Shown here: positions 26,587 to 35,917 of the stretch, piece after piece
Numbering within the stretch: the stretch's first letter is position 1
Layout: each line of letters starts with the position of its first letter
From: Alistipes sp.
GTDB lineage: Bacteria; Bacteroidota; Bacteroidia; Bacteroidales; Rikenellaceae
Direction of reading: 5' to 3'
Length of the DNA stretch: 64,000 nt
NCBI GenBank assembly: GCA_017483225.1
Contig: JAFULF010000007.1
Coordinates: forward strand, 50,773-114,772
Notes under the pieces: generated by a model
The model's database searches: none
What the model was told of the DNA's origin: nothing
Seen by the model: only the letters and a program-made list of their open reading frames with translations
Translations under genes and position numbers: made by a program

Positions 26587-27321
26587 ATGTCAAAATTACT
26601 CAACATACACTCCTACGAGAGTATGGGCACCTTCGACGGGCCGGGTCTGCGACTTGTTGTCTTCTTGCAGGGCTGCCCCTTTCGATGCCTCTACTGCGCC
26701 AATCCCGACACGATAGAGGCGCAGGGTGGCGAGGCGACACCTCTGCAAGAGGTTGTCTATTTGGCGGTGAGCCAGAAACCCTTCTTCGGTCGCCGTGGAG
26801 GTGTGACCTTCTCCGGCGGGGAGCCTACGGTGCAGGCCGAGACGCTCATTCCGCTCTTTGAGCAGCTGCGGGCGCAGGAGATACATATCTGCCTCGATAC
26901 CAATGGAAGCATCTGGAATGAGCACGTCGAGCGGTTGCTGTCGCTTACCGACCTTGTGCTGCTCGATATCAAGCAGTTTAACGCAGAGCGTCACCGTGCC
27001 CTCACGGGGCGAAGCAACGAGCAGGTGCTGCGCACGGCGGCGTGGTTGGAGCAGAACAACCGCCCGTTCTGGTTGCGCTATGTGCTTGTGCCGGGGTATA
27101 GCGACGATGAGCAGGATATACGTGCGCTGGGCGAGGCACTGGGCGGATATAGAAATATCGAGAGGGTGGAGATTCTGCCGTATCACCGCCTCGGGGTACA
27201 TAAGTACGAGGCTATGGGGCTCTCATACGCCCTGCCTGATGTGAAGGAGAATACGCCGCAGCAGACAGAGCGTGCAGAAAAACTCTTTAAGGAGTATTTT
27301 GGCACGGTCATAGTAAATTAA
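26587..27321 (+). CDS. pflA: Pyruvate formate-lyase activating enzyme
   Basis: A 244-residue radical-SAM enzyme. The iron-sulfur cluster is bound by Cys30, Cys34 and Cys37 (GCPFRCLYCANPDT, CX3CX2C); GVTFSGGEPTVQ and LDTNGS are the SAM-binding segments. It generates the glycyl radical on PflB. There is no ferredoxin-like insert, so it is the short type specific for PFL. The order pflB-pflA is the usual one. Its own promoter with an inverted repeat suggests expression partly independent of pflB. Confidence 0.95.
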   Translation: MSKLLNIHSYESMGTFDGPGLRLVVFLQGCPFRCLYCANPDTIEAQGGEATPLQEVVYLAVSQKPFFGRRGGVTFSGGEPTVQAETLIPLFEQLRAQEIHICLDTNGSIWNEHVERLLSLTDLVLLDIKQFNAERHRALTGRSNEQVLRTAAWLEQNNRPFWLRYVLVPGYSDDEQDIRALGEALGGYRNIERVEILPYHRLGVHKYEAMGLSYALPDVKENTPQQTERAEKLFKEYFGTVIVN

Positions 27322-27362
27322 TTTGTATATTTGCATACTTGCATAGACGAAAATAGTTTCAG

Positions 27363-27971
27363 ATGAAAATCAAACCGCCGAAATTCATACGCCGCCTTAT
27401 GCCCGACCTGATTTGGGAGATTGAGGATGAGCAGGGGGTATTCCTGACCTTCGACGACGGCCCTACGCCCGGAGTTACGGAGTGGATACTCGCCACTCTG
27501 GCCAAGTATGATGCCAAGGCGACCTTCTTCGTGCTGGGCAAGAATGTGGAGATGTACCCCGACCTCTACCAGAAGATTCTGGATGCGGGGCATAAGGTTG
27601 GCAACCACACCTACTCGCACCAGAAGGGGTGGGGAATGTCGCTGGAACGCTACTTGGAGGATGTTGATTTTGCGGGGGATATCGTACACTCCGAGCTGTT
27701 CAGGCCCCCCTATGCACGTGTCACCGCCTCGCAGATGAGTGCCGTGGGCAAGCGTTATAAGATTGTGATGTGGGATATCGTATCTCGTGACTACAACCGT
27801 GCGCTCTCGCCGGAGCGTTGCCTGCTCAATGTGACGAAGTATCTCGCCCCCGGTTCAATCGTGGTGTTCCACGACAGCGAGAAGGCCTTTAAGAATATGA
27901 GTTATGCCCTGCCTCGAACCTTGGAGTTCATCAAGGAGAGGGGGCTTCAATGTAAGATAATAGAGTTGTAG
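27363..27971 (+). CDS. Polysaccharide deacetylase family protein
   Basis: A 202-residue NodB-fold protein. FLTFDDGPTPGVTEW carries the catalytic and metal-binding Asp31-Asp32, and HKVGNHTYSHQKGW the metal histidines; RPPYARVTASQ and IVVFHDSEKAF are the later motifs, including the catalytic histidine. No signal peptide or membrane anchor is visible, so a cytoplasmic place or unconventional export must be assumed. It is probably a carbohydrate esterase 4-like deacetylase; the substrate is unknown. It is 2 bp upstream of ubiX and 41 bp after pflA, so it may be co-transcribed with both. Confidence 0.9.
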   Translation: MKIKPPKFIRRLMPDLIWEIEDEQGVFLTFDDGPTPGVTEWILATLAKYDAKATFFVLGKNVEMYPDLYQKILDAGHKVGNHTYSHQKGWGMSLERYLEDVDFAGDIVHSELFRPPYARVTASQMSAVGKRYKIVMWDIVSRDYNRALSPERCLLNVTKYLAPGSIVVFHDSEKAFKNMSYALPRTLEFIKERGLQCKIIEL

Positions 27972-27973
27972 GT

Positions 27974-28525
27974 ATGAAGATTGTCGTTGCCGTAACCGCA
28001 GCAAGCGGCTCGTTGTACGCCTCGCTGCTGCTCGAACAGCTTGCCGGATGCGGGCAGGTCGAGCAGGTCGCCCTTATTTGGAGTGCCAATGCACGTGCCG
28101 TAGCGGAGCACGAGGGGGTGGAGATGCCACGCCACGCCAAGATTGTGGAGTATGACAACGACGATATGTTCGGCTCGCCTGCCAGCGGCTCTGCCGATTG
28201 GGACGCTATGGTGGTCATCCCGTCGAGTGTCGGTACCGTGGGTCGTGTCGCCTCCGGCGTGTCGCAGACCCTTATCGAGCGTGCTGCGGATGTGATGCTC
28301 AAAGAGCGCCGCCGCCTGATATTTGTCGTGAGGGAGACACCGCTGTCGCTGATTCATCTGCGCAATATGACTGCGCTCACGGAGGCGGGTGCCGTGATTC
28401 TGCCCGCCGCACCATCGTTCTACTCCCGCCCCGCCGATATCAGGACTCTCTGTATGACGGTCGTGGAGAGGGTAGTGGCCCTTCTGGGAATAGAGGCTCC
28501 ACACTATAAGTGGGGCGATTGCTAA
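27974..28525 (+). CDS. ubiX: UbiX-type flavin prenyltransferase
   Basis: A 183-residue UbiX/Pad1 protein. The start KIVVAVTAASGSLYASLLLEQL gives the FMN-binding Rossmann segment; VVIPSSVGTVGRVASGVSQTL and ERRRLIFVVRETPLSLIHLRNM are the family's phosphate-binding and prenyl-site segments. It attaches a dimethylallyl group to reduced FMN, making the cofactor of UbiD-type decarboxylases. No ubiD-like gene lies in the window. It is probably in one unit with the deacetylase gene. Confidence 0.93.
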   Translation: MKIVVAVTAASGSLYASLLLEQLAGCGQVEQVALIWSANARAVAEHEGVEMPRHAKIVEYDNDDMFGSPASGSADWDAMVVIPSSVGTVGRVASGVSQTLIERAADVMLKERRRLIFVVRETPLSLIHLRNMTALTEAGAVILPAAPSFYSRPADIRTLCMTVVERVVALLGIEAPHYKWGDC

Positions 28526-28584
28526 TTAGTGCTAATCTCTAAATTCGGGAGCGTTTGAGGTTCGAAAGCCCCCTAATCCTATAA

Positions 28585-30012
28585 TCAGATCTCTTTGCGA
28601 AGTCGGGCGACGGGTATCGAGAGCATCTCTCGGTATTTGGCCACCGTGCGACGTGCTATCTTGTACCCTTTGGCATTGAGTATATCCATCAGTTGCTCGT
28701 CGGTCAGCGGGTGGCGCTTGTCCTCCTCCTCGATACACTCTTGCAGGATGTTCTTTATCTCGTAACTCGAAACCTCCTCGCCGCTTATGGTCTGCATAGC
28801 CTCCGAGAAGAGCGATTTCAGGAGGATGATGCCGAAGGTGGTCTGTACGTACTTGCTGTTTACCACACGTGATATGGTCGAGACGTCGAGCCCCGTGCGG
28901 TCGGCGATATCTTTGAGAATCATCGGGCGCAGGCGGCTGCGGTCGCCATCCTTGAAGTACTCGTGCTGATAGTCGAGGATGGTCTGCATCGTGCGCATCA
29001 GCGTATCGTGACGCTGCTTGATGGCCGACATAAACCACTTGGCCGAGTCAATCTTGCTCTTGACGAAGGCTATCGCCTCCTTCTCCTGCTCGCTGATGTG
29101 TCCGTCGGCACCCGCCATACGGCGTATGATGTCGAGGTAGTGTCGGTTAATCTTCAACTCGGGGATGTTGTACGAGTTGAGCGACAGGTCGAACTGCCCG
29201 TCGTGGTAGTCGAGCAGGAAGTCGGGGATGATGTATGGTGCGCCCTCGCCACTCTCCTCCGTGAAGAGGTTGCCCGGCTTGGGCGAGAGGTGCTGAATCT
29301 CCTGCACCGCCTCACGGAACATATCCTCGCTTATGGAGAGGCGATACATCAGCTTCTCGTAGTGCTTCTTGACGAACTCCTCGAAGTGGGAGTCAAGAAT
29401 CTTGTGCGCCAACTGCTTGGAGGGGGTGTCGAGCCCCTGATTCTCGATTTGCAGCAGCAGCGACTCACGCAGGTTGCGGGCACCAACGCCCACCGGCTCC
29501 AAGTGCTGGATGATGTGGAGCAGACGCTCCAACTCCTGCTCCGAGGCCTCGATGCCGAGCGAGAAGGCTATGTCGTCGGATACGGATTGCAGGTCACGGC
29601 GCAGGTAGCCATCGCCGTCGATACTGCCGACAAGGAATGTCGCCAACTGCATCTCTCGCTCCGAGAGGTTGCGGAAGCCGAGCTGCTCGACGAGCGACTC
29701 GCCGAGGGAGCGGCCTCCCGATATCTGCACGTTTCGTGGGCGGTCATCCTTCGAGAAGTTGTTGATACGGCTCTTGTATGATGGGGTGTCATCCTCACGC
29801 AGGTACTCCTCCACGGAGATTTGTTTCGGCTGCTCGTCGGCATTCTCCTCCGAGAGAGGCTCCTCCTCCAAGACGATATTCTCCTCTATCTCCTGCTTGA
29901 TGCGCTGTTCGAGCAACGTGGTAGGCAGCTCCAACAGCTTTATCATCTGAATCTGCTGGGGCGAGAGCTTTTGTTGTTGTAAAAGCGACTGTGTCTGTCC
30001 AAGTAGTGCCAT
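28585..30012 (-). CDS. rpoN: RNA polymerase sigma-54 factor
   Basis: A 475-residue sigma-54. Region I (residues 1-50) is Gln- and Leu-rich (QTQSLLQQQKLSPQQIQMIK), an acidic region II follows, and the core-binding domain starts at about 120. The C-terminal HTH ends in the RpoN box ARRTVAKYRE close to residue 458. It directs polymerase to -24/-12 promoters and needs NtrC-type activators, one of which is encoded at 59.4 kb in this window. It is downstream of asnS on the same strand, 148 bp apart. Confidence 0.95.
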   Translation of the reverse strand: MALLGQTQSLLQQQKLSPQQIQMIKLLELPTTLLEQRIKQEIEENIVLEEEPLSEENADEQPKQISVEEYLREDDTPSYKSRINNFSKDDRPRNVQISGGRSLGESLVEQLGFRNLSEREMQLATFLVGSIDGDGYLRRDLQSVSDDIAFSLGIEASEQELERLLHIIQHLEPVGVGARNLRESLLLQIENQGLDTPSKQLAHKILDSHFEEFVKKHYEKLMYRLSISEDMFREAVQEIQHLSPKPGNLFTEESGEGAPYIIPDFLLDYHDGQFDLSLNSYNIPELKINRHYLDIIRRMAGADGHISEQEKEAIAFVKSKIDSAKWFMSAIKQRHDTLMRTMQTILDYQHEYFKDGDRSRLRPMILKDIADRTGLDVSTISRVVNSKYVQTTFGIILLKSLFSEAMQTISGEEVSSYEIKNILQECIEEEDKRHPLTDEQLMDILNAKGYKIARRTVAKYREMLSIPVARLRKEI

Positions 30013-30103
30013 AGGTCCTGTTTAAGTTAAAAACACTGCTTTTATGTTGTGACAATCTCTTCCTGCGTTGGGTCGGTTAGGGTAAATCGGGTATCTCTTA
30101 AAC

Positions 30104-30137
30104 GACGGCGGCCCTCGTTGAGAGAACCGCCGCCGAG
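30104..30137 (-). terminator. Possible asnS terminator or attenuating hairpin
   Basis: On the minus strand, CGGCGGCGGTTCTC folds with GAGGGCCGCCG, followed only by GTTTAAG. The stem is strong, the T-tract poor, so read-through into rpoN is likely. Confidence 0.4.
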
Positions 30138-30160
30138 AGTGTTCTCCTGATTCGTCGGGA

Positions 30161-31540
30161 TTAGAACTCTGCGTTCTTTGGTGTGCGTGGGAACGGAATC
30201 ACATCACGGATGTTGCCCATACCCGTCACAAAGAGGAGCAGACGCTCAAATCCGAGGCCGAAGCCGGAGTGCGGAGCCGAGCCCCAACGACGTGTGTCGA
30301 GGTACCACCACATATCCTTCTCCGGAATCTGCAACTCCTCGATTCTTGCACGAAGTTTGCCATAGTCTGCCTCACGCTCCGAACCGCCGATAATCTCGCC
30401 GATTTTCGGGAACAAAACATCCATAGCACGTACCGTCTTGCCATCCTCGTTCTGCTTCATGTAGAAGGCCTTAATCTCCTTCGGATAGTTGATGAGGATT
30501 ACAGGACGCTTGAAGTGCTCCTCTACGAGGTAGCGCTCGTGCTCACTTTGCAGGTCGCAGCCCCAGTCGCAAGGGAACTCGAACTTGCGGCCCGACTCTT
30601 TGAGGATACGGATACCCTCGGTGTAGTCCAGACGAACAAAGTCGTTCTCCACGACGAAGTTCAGACGCTCGATAAGCTCCTTGTCCCACATCTTGTTCAT
30701 AAACTCCAAGTCCTCACGGCAGTTCTCCAAGGCGTAGCGGATGAGGTATTTGAGAAAATCCTCCGCCAGAGCCATATTGTCCTCCAACTCATAGAAGGCC
30801 ATCTCCGGCTCAATCATCCAGAACTCGGCAAGGTGGCGAGGGGTGTTGGAGTTCTCGGCACGGAAGGTAGGGCCGAAGGTGTAAATCTGTCCGAGCGACA
30901 GTGCACCCAGCTCACCCTCCAACTGACCCGACACGGTGAGGCTGCAAGGCTTGCCGAAGAAGTCCTGCGAGTAATCTACCTTGCCCTCCTCGTTCTTTGG
31001 CAGGTTGTTCATATCGAGGGTTGTCACCTGGAACATTGCACCTGCGCCCTCGCAGTCGGATGCTGTGATGAGCGGAGTGTGGAGGTAGTAGAAGCCACGG
31101 TCGTTGAAGTACTTGTGGATGGCGAATGCCATAGCGTGGCGGATACGCAGCACGGCGCCAAAGGTGTTGGTGCGAGGTCGCAGGTAGGCGATGTCACGCA
31201 GGAACTCCAACGAGTGGCCCTTCTTCTGCAAAGGGTAGCTCTCGGGGTCGGCGGTGCCATAGACCTCGATGCTCGTCGCCTGAACCTCTACGCCCTGACC
31301 GGCTCCGAGGCTCTCCACGAGTGTTCCGTGAACACATACGCAGGCACCCGTAGTCACGAGTTTGAGCGACTCCTCGGCGATTTTCTGCAAATCTACCACA
31401 ATCTGAATGTTGGCAACGCAGGAGCCATCGTTCAGAGCGATGAAGGCTACATTCTTGTTGCCACGTTTTGTTCTTACCCAGCCCTTTACAACGACTTCGC
31501 TGTTGTAGGCTGTGGACTTCAATAATTCGGCTATACGCAT
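30161..31540 (-). CDS. asnS: Asparagine--tRNA ligase
   Basis: A 459-residue class IIb aminoacyl-tRNA synthetase charging tRNA-Asn. The N-terminal OB-fold anticodon-binding domain covers residues 1-110 ([20 protein letters not shown]). The catalytic domain shows motif 2 around [21 protein letters not shown] and motif 3 [17 protein letters not shown]. The motif 2 wording FWMIEPE with few Asp-specific residues favours AsnRS over AspRS. Length fits AsnS (about 465). Confidence 0.96.
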   Translation of the reverse strand: MRIAELLKSTAYNSEVVVKGWVRTKRGNKNVAFIALNDGSCVANIQIVVDLQKIAEESLKLVTTGACVCVHGTLVESLGAGQGVEVQATSIEVYGTADPESYPLQKKGHSLEFLRDIAYLRPRTNTFGAVLRIRHAMAFAIHKYFNDRGFYYLHTPLITASDCEGAGAMFQVTTLDMNNLPKNEEGKVDYSQDFFGKPCSLTVSGQLEGELGALSLGQIYTFGPTFRAENSNTPRHLAEFWMIEPEMAFYELEDNMALAEDFLKYLIRYALENCREDLEFMNKMWDKELIERLNFVVENDFVRLDYTEGIRILKESGRKFEFPCDWGCDLQSEHERYLVEEHFKRPVILINYPKEIKAFYMKQNEDGKTVRAMDVLFPKIGEIIGGSEREADYGKLRARIEELQIPEKDMWWYLDTRRWGSAPHSGFGLGFERLLLFVTGMGNIRDVIPFPRTPKNAEF

Positions 31541-31596
31541 ATTGTTATATCTTGTTTTTGTTTGTCAAACTTGGTGGAAGGTGCGCTTCCAAACTG

Positions 31597-31604
31597 CAAA
31601 TTTA
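31597..31604 (-). promoter_or_regulatory. -7 box of asnS
   Basis: TAAATTTG on the minus strand, 57 bp before the asnS ATG. No convincing -33 box was found. Confidence 0.35.
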
Positions 31605-31642
31605 TAAAATAAATTTCGATATGTCGCCATTTTGCGCTCATT

Positions 31643-31675
31643 TTTGAATTTTGTTGTAAATTTGCACTATCTTCG
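31643..31675 (+). promoter_or_regulatory. Promoter of the GH2-like/rlmH/birA unit
   Basis: TTTG (31643-31646) is 21 bp from TATCTTCG (31668-31675), one mismatch from consensus. An overlapping TAAATTTG (31657-31664) is an alternative. The transcript would start about 15 nt before the ATG. Confidence 0.5.
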
Positions 31676-31697
31676 CATAACGTAAAACAAATTTGGG

Positions 31698-33008
31698 ATG
31701 AGAAAGATATGCGTAATTATATTGGCTCTGCTTGTGGTGTCGGGAGCGACGGCACAGCCGCTCTGCCGCACGGAGTTCGCTCCGTTTGATACCCGAGAGG
31801 ATGCCTTGGAGCGTGACTACTCCCGCACGGTGAACCATATCCTGTACCGTCCGGTGGCGCTGGGCGTGTCGGGCTCGATGGAGATGTTCGGACGTGTGGT
31901 CAGCGTGCCGGCGGCGTGGAACGACTACTCGGTATATCTGCACGTGGAGAATACAATCAAGGCCTACGATGTGGCTGTCAACGGGGTGGTTGTCGCCTCG
32001 ACGAATGACCCCTATACGCCTGCCGACTATCTGCTCTCGCCATACCTGCGACAGGGCGATAATGAGGTCGTGCTGCTGCTGCGTGTGGCATCCGGCGGAG
32101 AGTTGAATATTGGGGCACAATGCCCTCTGCGTGAGCAGTTTGAGAATTGCTATATCTATACGCAGTATCGTGCCGGCATATATGACTACGAGGCCAAAAT
32201 TTTGCACGAGCCGTCGGATAATACCCTGCGCCTTGCGCTTGATGTTGTGGCTCGCAACGACTTCAACAGCACGGAGGCTGTGTCGATAGGTTACGACATC
32301 TACTCGCCCGAGAATAAGTTGATAGACTACGGCGTGCGCACGCTGGATGTTCCGGGCCGAGGTTGCGACACCCTGCGTGTGGCGGTGAACCTCGGGGCGG
32401 AGAGCCGCAACCTGTGGCGTGCCGGCAAGCCTTCGCTCTACCGAATGACGCTCTATGTCAAGCGAGGCAGCAAGCCTACGGAGTACATACCGTTCCAGAT
32501 TGGTGCCGGCCAGACCACCTTCGCCGACGGGCGCATAGTGCGCAATGGTACCCCGATAAGCATAAAGAGTGCACGATATAACGCCCGCACATCGTATCAG
32601 GAGGCGTATCGAGATATACAGACGTTGAAGAAGCAGGGGGTGAATACGCTGCTACCGGATGCTCCGCAGCCGGCGTGGTTCTATCGTCTGTGTGACCGTC
32701 TGGGGGTGTATGTTGTTGAGCGTGCGAATATTAACCCTACGAAGCAGAGCGACAATCGCAAGGTGGGCGGCACGCTGTCGAATAACCCGCAGCTGCTCGA
32801 CGAGTACCTCTCCCGTGTGAAGGCGATGTACTACCGCACACGCAATCACGCCTGCATTATCGCCTACGCTCTGGGTGGCGACCTTGCCGGCAACGGCTAC
32901 TGTATGTATAAGGCCTACGAGTGGCTCAAAGGTGTCGAGAAGAGTCGTGCCGTGATATGCACCTCGGCAGAGGGGGAGTGGAATACAGACCTTGATAAGA
33001 TAGAGTAG
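31698..33008 (+). CDS. Truncated GH2-like protein, probably non-catalytic
   Basis: A 436-residue exported protein: Sec signal (residues 1-20, cut near ATAQ). It follows the layout of glycoside hydrolase family 2: an N-terminal jelly-roll (about 50-165, WNDYSVYLHVENTIKAYDVAVNG and LSPYLRQGDNEVVL), an immunoglobulin-like domain (about 175-285) and the start of a TIM barrel. The barrel stops early. Where GH2 enzymes have SLGNE with the acid/base Glu, it reads ALGGDLAGNG, and the nucleophile region is missing altogether. Hence a sugar-binding or scaffold role is more likely than catalysis. Its stop is 2 bp before the rlmH start. Confidence 0.75.
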   Translation: MRKICVIILALLVVSGATAQPLCRTEFAPFDTREDALERDYSRTVNHILYRPVALGVSGSMEMFGRVVSVPAAWNDYSVYLHVENTIKAYDVAVNGVVVASTNDPYTPADYLLSPYLRQGDNEVVLLLRVASGGELNIGAQCPLREQFENCYIYTQYRAGIYDYEAKILHEPSDNTLRLALDVVARNDFNSTEAVSIGYDIYSPENKLIDYGVRTLDVPGRGCDTLRVAVNLGAESRNLWRAGKPSLYRMTLYVKRGSKPTEYIPFQIGAGQTTFADGRIVRNGTPISIKSARYNARTSYQEAYRDIQTLKKQGVNTLLPDAPQPAWFYRLCDRLGVYVVERANINPTKQSDNRKVGGTLSNNPQLLDEYLSRVKAMYYRTRNHACIIAYALGGDLAGNGYCMYKAYEWLKGVEKSRAVICTSAEGEWNTDLDKIE

Positions 33009-33010
33009 CG

Positions 33011-33484
33011 ATGAACATAGACCTTATAGTTGTAGGCAAGACCGACTCTCGGGAGGTGGATGCGCTGGTGGAGATATACTCCCGCCGCATCTCGTTCTAC
33101 ACGAAGTTTTCGATAACATACCTCCCCGACATCAAGAATACGAAGAAGCTCTCGGAGGCGCAGCAGAAGAGTGCCGAGGGGGAGGCTATCCTGCGACAGG
33201 TGTCGGATGGCGACCGCCTTGTCCTGCTGGATGAGCACGGCGAGGAGCGTCGCTCGGTGGAGTTTGCCGAGTGGCTGCAAAAGCGTATGAATAGCGGGGT
33301 GCGCCGACTCGTCTTTGTCATCGGAGGGCCGTATGGCTTCTCGGATGCGGTCTATGACCGTGCCGACGAGTTGATTTCCCTATCGAAGATGACCTTCTCG
33401 CACCAGATTGTGCGTGCTATATTTACCGAGCAACTATACCGTGGCTTCTCGATAATCCGCAACGAGCCATACCACCACGAATAA
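33011..33484 (+). CDS. rlmH: 23S rRNA pseudouridine-1915 methyltransferase RlmH
   Basis: A 157-residue SPOUT methyltransferase of the standard length. Motifs include LLDEHGEERRSVEFAEWL, the SAM-binding loop FVIGGPYGFS and the C-terminal knot segment MTFSHQIVRAIFTEQLYRGF. It methylates pseudouridine 1915 in helix 69 of 23S rRNA, using whole ribosomes as substrate. Tight spacing (2 bp upstream, 10 bp downstream) places it in an operon with the GH2-like gene and birA. Confidence 0.96.
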   Translation: MNIDLIVVGKTDSREVDALVEIYSRRISFYTKFSITYLPDIKNTKKLSEAQQKSAEGEAILRQVSDGDRLVLLDEHGEERRSVEFAEWLQKRMNSGVRRLVFVIGGPYGFSDAVYDRADELISLSKMTFSHQIVRAIFTEQLYRGFSIIRNEPYHHE

Positions 33485-33494
33485 CCCTGCGACA

Positions 33495-34214
33495 ATGATT
33501 TACCACCTATCCTCCACCACCTCGACCAACGACGATGCCAAGAGTGAGCGCTATCGTGACGGAGATATAGTCTGGGCCGACTTTCAGAGTGCGGGCCGTG
33601 GACAGCGTGGCCATCAGTGGGAGAGTCGTGCAGGTGAAAATCTCACCTTCTCGGTGGTCTTGGAGCCCCGCTTTCTGCCCGTGGTGGAGCAGTTCCTGCT
33701 CTCGGAGGCCGTTGCCCTCTCGCTCGTCGATTTGCTCGCCCTCTACGGCATTGATGCCCGCATAAAGTGGACCAACGATATATATGTTGGCGACTCGAAG
33801 ATAGTGGGCATCCTTATCGAACATATCTACTCGGGCAGCAACCTCGCCCGCACGGTGGTCGGCATAGGTATCAACGTGAACCAGAGCGAGTTCTCGCCAC
33901 TGCTGCCAAACCCTACGTCGATGGCATTGCTCACCGCCCGACGCTTTGATACGGAGCGTGTGCTGCACGACTTCGAGCAGTGTCTGCACCGATGCTATGC
34001 ACTGCTGCGTGAGGGTGAGAAGCAGGCGTTGCAGAGTCGCTATAATTCGCTCCTCTACCGCCTCGATGAGCCGCACACCTTTGCCCTGCCGGATGGCACC
34101 CGATTTACGGGCACGATTCGTGGCGTGAAGCCTATGGGTGACCTGCTCGTGGAGGATGAAAATGGGGTCGTAAAAGGGTATCTTTTCAAAGAAATTGAGT
34201 TTGTTATCAGGTAA
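33495..34214 (+). CDS. birA: Biotin--[acetyl-CoA-carboxylase] ligase
   Basis: A 239-residue biotin protein ligase without the N-terminal DNA-binding domain of E. coli BirA, so a pure ligase that does not regulate biotin genes. The biotin- and AMP-binding loop is seen as SAGRGQRGHQWES (GRGRxGR type), and KWTNDIYVGDSKIVGILIE is the central family motif with the catalytic Lys. A small SH3-like C-terminal domain follows (about 190-239). It attaches biotin to acetyl-CoA carboxylase or other biotin carriers. Confidence 0.94.
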   Translation: MIYHLSSTTSTNDDAKSERYRDGDIVWADFQSAGRGQRGHQWESRAGENLTFSVVLEPRFLPVVEQFLLSEAVALSLVDLLALYGIDARIKWTNDIYVGDSKIVGILIEHIYSGSNLARTVVGIGINVNQSEFSPLLPNPTSMALLTARRFDTERVLHDFEQCLHRCYALLREGEKQALQSRYNSLLYRLDEPHTFALPDGTRFTGTIRGVKPMGDLLVEDENGVVKGYLFKEIEFVIR

Positions 34215-34260
34215 TTTCACGAAAATTGTTATAATGATAACAAAGAATAGAAAATTTTTA

Positions 34261-34268
34261 TATCTTTG
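34261..34268 (+). promoter_or_regulatory. -7 box of gcvH
   Basis: TATCTTTG, 52 bp before the gcvH ATG. A matching -33 TTG at the right distance is lacking. Confidence 0.48.
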
Positions 34269-34320
34269 TAGGGATAAATAGTGCAATCACGTTAAAAAAT
34301 TACATAAACAACAATTCTGT

Positions 34321-34704
34321 ATGGCAAACGTACCAGCAAATTTGAAGTACTCTGACGACCACGAGTGGTGTCGTGTAGAGGGCGAGTATGCCTATGTGGG
34401 CATTACCGATTTCGCACAAAGCGAGTTAGGCGATATCGTTTTTGTGGACATCCCAACCGAGGGCGAGGAACTTGCAGCCGGCGATATCTTCGGCTCTATC
34501 GAGGCGGTTAAGACCGTGTCGGATGCCTTTATCCCTGTGTCGGGTGTTGTCGAGGAGGTGAACGGCGCTATCGACGCAGACCCTTCGTTGGTGAACACGG
34601 ACCCTTATGGCGAGGGCTGGATGATTAAGGTTAAGATGACGGCTCCGGAGGAGGTTGACTCCCTGCTTACCGCCGAGCAGTACACTGCCCTGATTGCAAA
34701 ATAG
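34321..34704 (+). CDS. gcvH: Glycine cleavage system H protein
   Basis: A 127-residue lipoyl carrier. The lipoylated lysine is Lys64 in GSIEAVKTVSDAF; the start KYSDDHEWCRVEG and the end DPYGEGWMIKVK are typical. It shuttles the aminomethyl group between the P, T and L proteins of glycine cleavage. None of those partners is in the window. It precedes mdh by 39 bp with no terminator between, so the two may be co-transcribed. Confidence 0.96.
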   Translation: MANVPANLKYSDDHEWCRVEGEYAYVGITDFAQSELGDIVFVDIPTEGEELAAGDIFGSIEAVKTVSDAFIPVSGVVEEVNGAIDADPSLVNTDPYGEGWMIKVKMTAPEEVDSLLTAEQYTALIAK

Positions 34705-34743
34705 TGAGAGTTTTAGTTTCAATAATTTAATACATTAACAATT

Positions 34744-35697
34744 ATGTCAAAAGTTACAGTTGTAGGCGCAGGTATGGTTGGTGCAACCTGTGCAAACGTA
34801 TTGGCTTGCCGTGGTGTGGCAAGTGAGGTTGTCCTTGTGGATATCAAGGAGGGTTTGTCAGAGGGTAAGATGCTCGATATGTTCCAGGCATCTGCTACTC
34901 AGGGCTACAAGACCAAGCTCGTAGGCGTTACCGCTACCGATGCAGAGGGCTACAAGCCAACTGCAAACTCGGACGTTGTGGTTATCACTTCGGGTATCCC
35001 TCGTAAGCCGGGTATGACTCGCGAGGAGCTCATCGGTATCAACGCAAAAATCGTTAAGGGTGTTGTTGAGAACGCTCTCCGTTGGTCGCCAAAGGCTCTG
35101 TTCGTAATCATCTCGAACCCTATGGATACAATGACATACCTCACCTTGAAGGCTACCGGCTTGAAGAAGAACCGTGTAATCGGTATGGGTGGTGCTCTCG
35201 ACTCTTCCCGTTTCCGTTGCTACCTCTCGAAGGCTTCGGGCGCAGGTATTCAGGATATCGACGGTATGGTAATCGGCGGTCACGGCGATACCACTATGAT
35301 TCCGCTCGTATCGAAGGCCTCTATCAAGGGTGTGCCTGTAACTCAGCTCCTCTCGAAGAAGAAGTTGGAGAAGGTTGCTGCCGACACTATGGTTGGCGGT
35401 GCAACCCTGACCGGTATGCTCGGCACATCGGCTTGGTACGCTCCGGGTGCTGCGGGAGCATCTGTTGTTGATGCCATCATCAACGACACCAAGGCTATCG
35501 TTCCTTGCTCCGTATTGCTCGAAGGCGAGTATGGTCAGGAGGATATCTGCCTCGGCGTTCCTGTTGTCCTCGGCAAGAAGGGTGTTGAGAAGATTGTCAA
35601 GATTGACCTCAACAAGGATGAGCAGGCTAAGTTCGTTGCATCGGCTGACGCTGTACGCAAGGTGAATGGTGCCCTCTACGAGATTGGCGCATTGTAG
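34744..35697 (+). CDS. mdh: Malate dehydrogenase, LDH-like type
   Basis: A 317-residue NAD-dependent dehydrogenase. VTVVGAGMVGATCANVLA is the nucleotide fold, SGIPRKPGMTREEL the substrate loop with two arginines (malate-type, not lactate-type) and GGHGDTTMIPL contains the catalytic histidine. It belongs to the tetrameric MDH group found in Bacteroidetes. It reduces oxaloacetate to malate in the reductive branch toward fumarate and succinate, which fits the pflB/pflA fermentative setting. A terminator follows. Confidence 0.95.
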   Translation: MSKVTVVGAGMVGATCANVLACRGVASEVVLVDIKEGLSEGKMLDMFQASATQGYKTKLVGVTATDAEGYKPTANSDVVVITSGIPRKPGMTREELIGINAKIVKGVVENALRWSPKALFVIISNPMDTMTYLTLKATGLKKNRVIGMGGALDSSRFRCYLSKASGAGIQDIDGMVIGGHGDTTMIPLVSKASIKGVPVTQLLSKKKLEKVAADTMVGGATLTGMLGTSAWYAPGAAGASVVDAIINDTKAIVPCSVLLEGEYGQEDICLGVPVVLGKKGVEKIVKIDLNKDEQAKFVASADAVRKVNGALYEIGAL

Positions 35698-35716
35698 TCT
35701 ATACTATATATGTGAA

Positions 35717-35754
35717 AGTGCCGCTTTGCCATCGTGCGAGGCGGCACTCTTTTC
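35717..35754 (+). terminator. mdh terminator
   Basis: The stem AGTGCCGC / GCGGCACT has a 16-nt loop that can pair further; CTTTTC follows. Confidence 0.8.
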
Positions 35755-35791
35755 TATATTTGGAAATTGAGAGAAGCAAAGTGACCTAAAA

Positions 35792-35823
35792 TTTGGTTTT
35801 CCGAAAAAGAATATTTACCTTTG
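35792..35823 (+). promoter_or_regulatory. greA promoter
   Basis: TTTG (35792-35795), a 20-bp spacer and TACCTTTG (35816-35823) fit the consensus well. The 5' leader is about 85-90 nt long. Confidence 0.65.
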
Positions 35824-35917
35824 CGTAGCAAATAAGTAAGATTATGGGGTTCCGACTGCAAAGGTTGGGATTCTTTATTTTTTGTTATGTCTGAAAAATA
35901 TAAAAACTAAAAATATT

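Noticed and set aside
27326-27333. TATATTTG before the deacetylase gene as separate promoter
   Set aside because: It follows the pflA stop by only 4 bp and has no -33 box; the gene is as easily read from pflA.
27974-28525. UbiX as part of a decarboxylase gene pair
   Set aside because: No ubiD-like gene is found in the window, so a pathway cannot be named.
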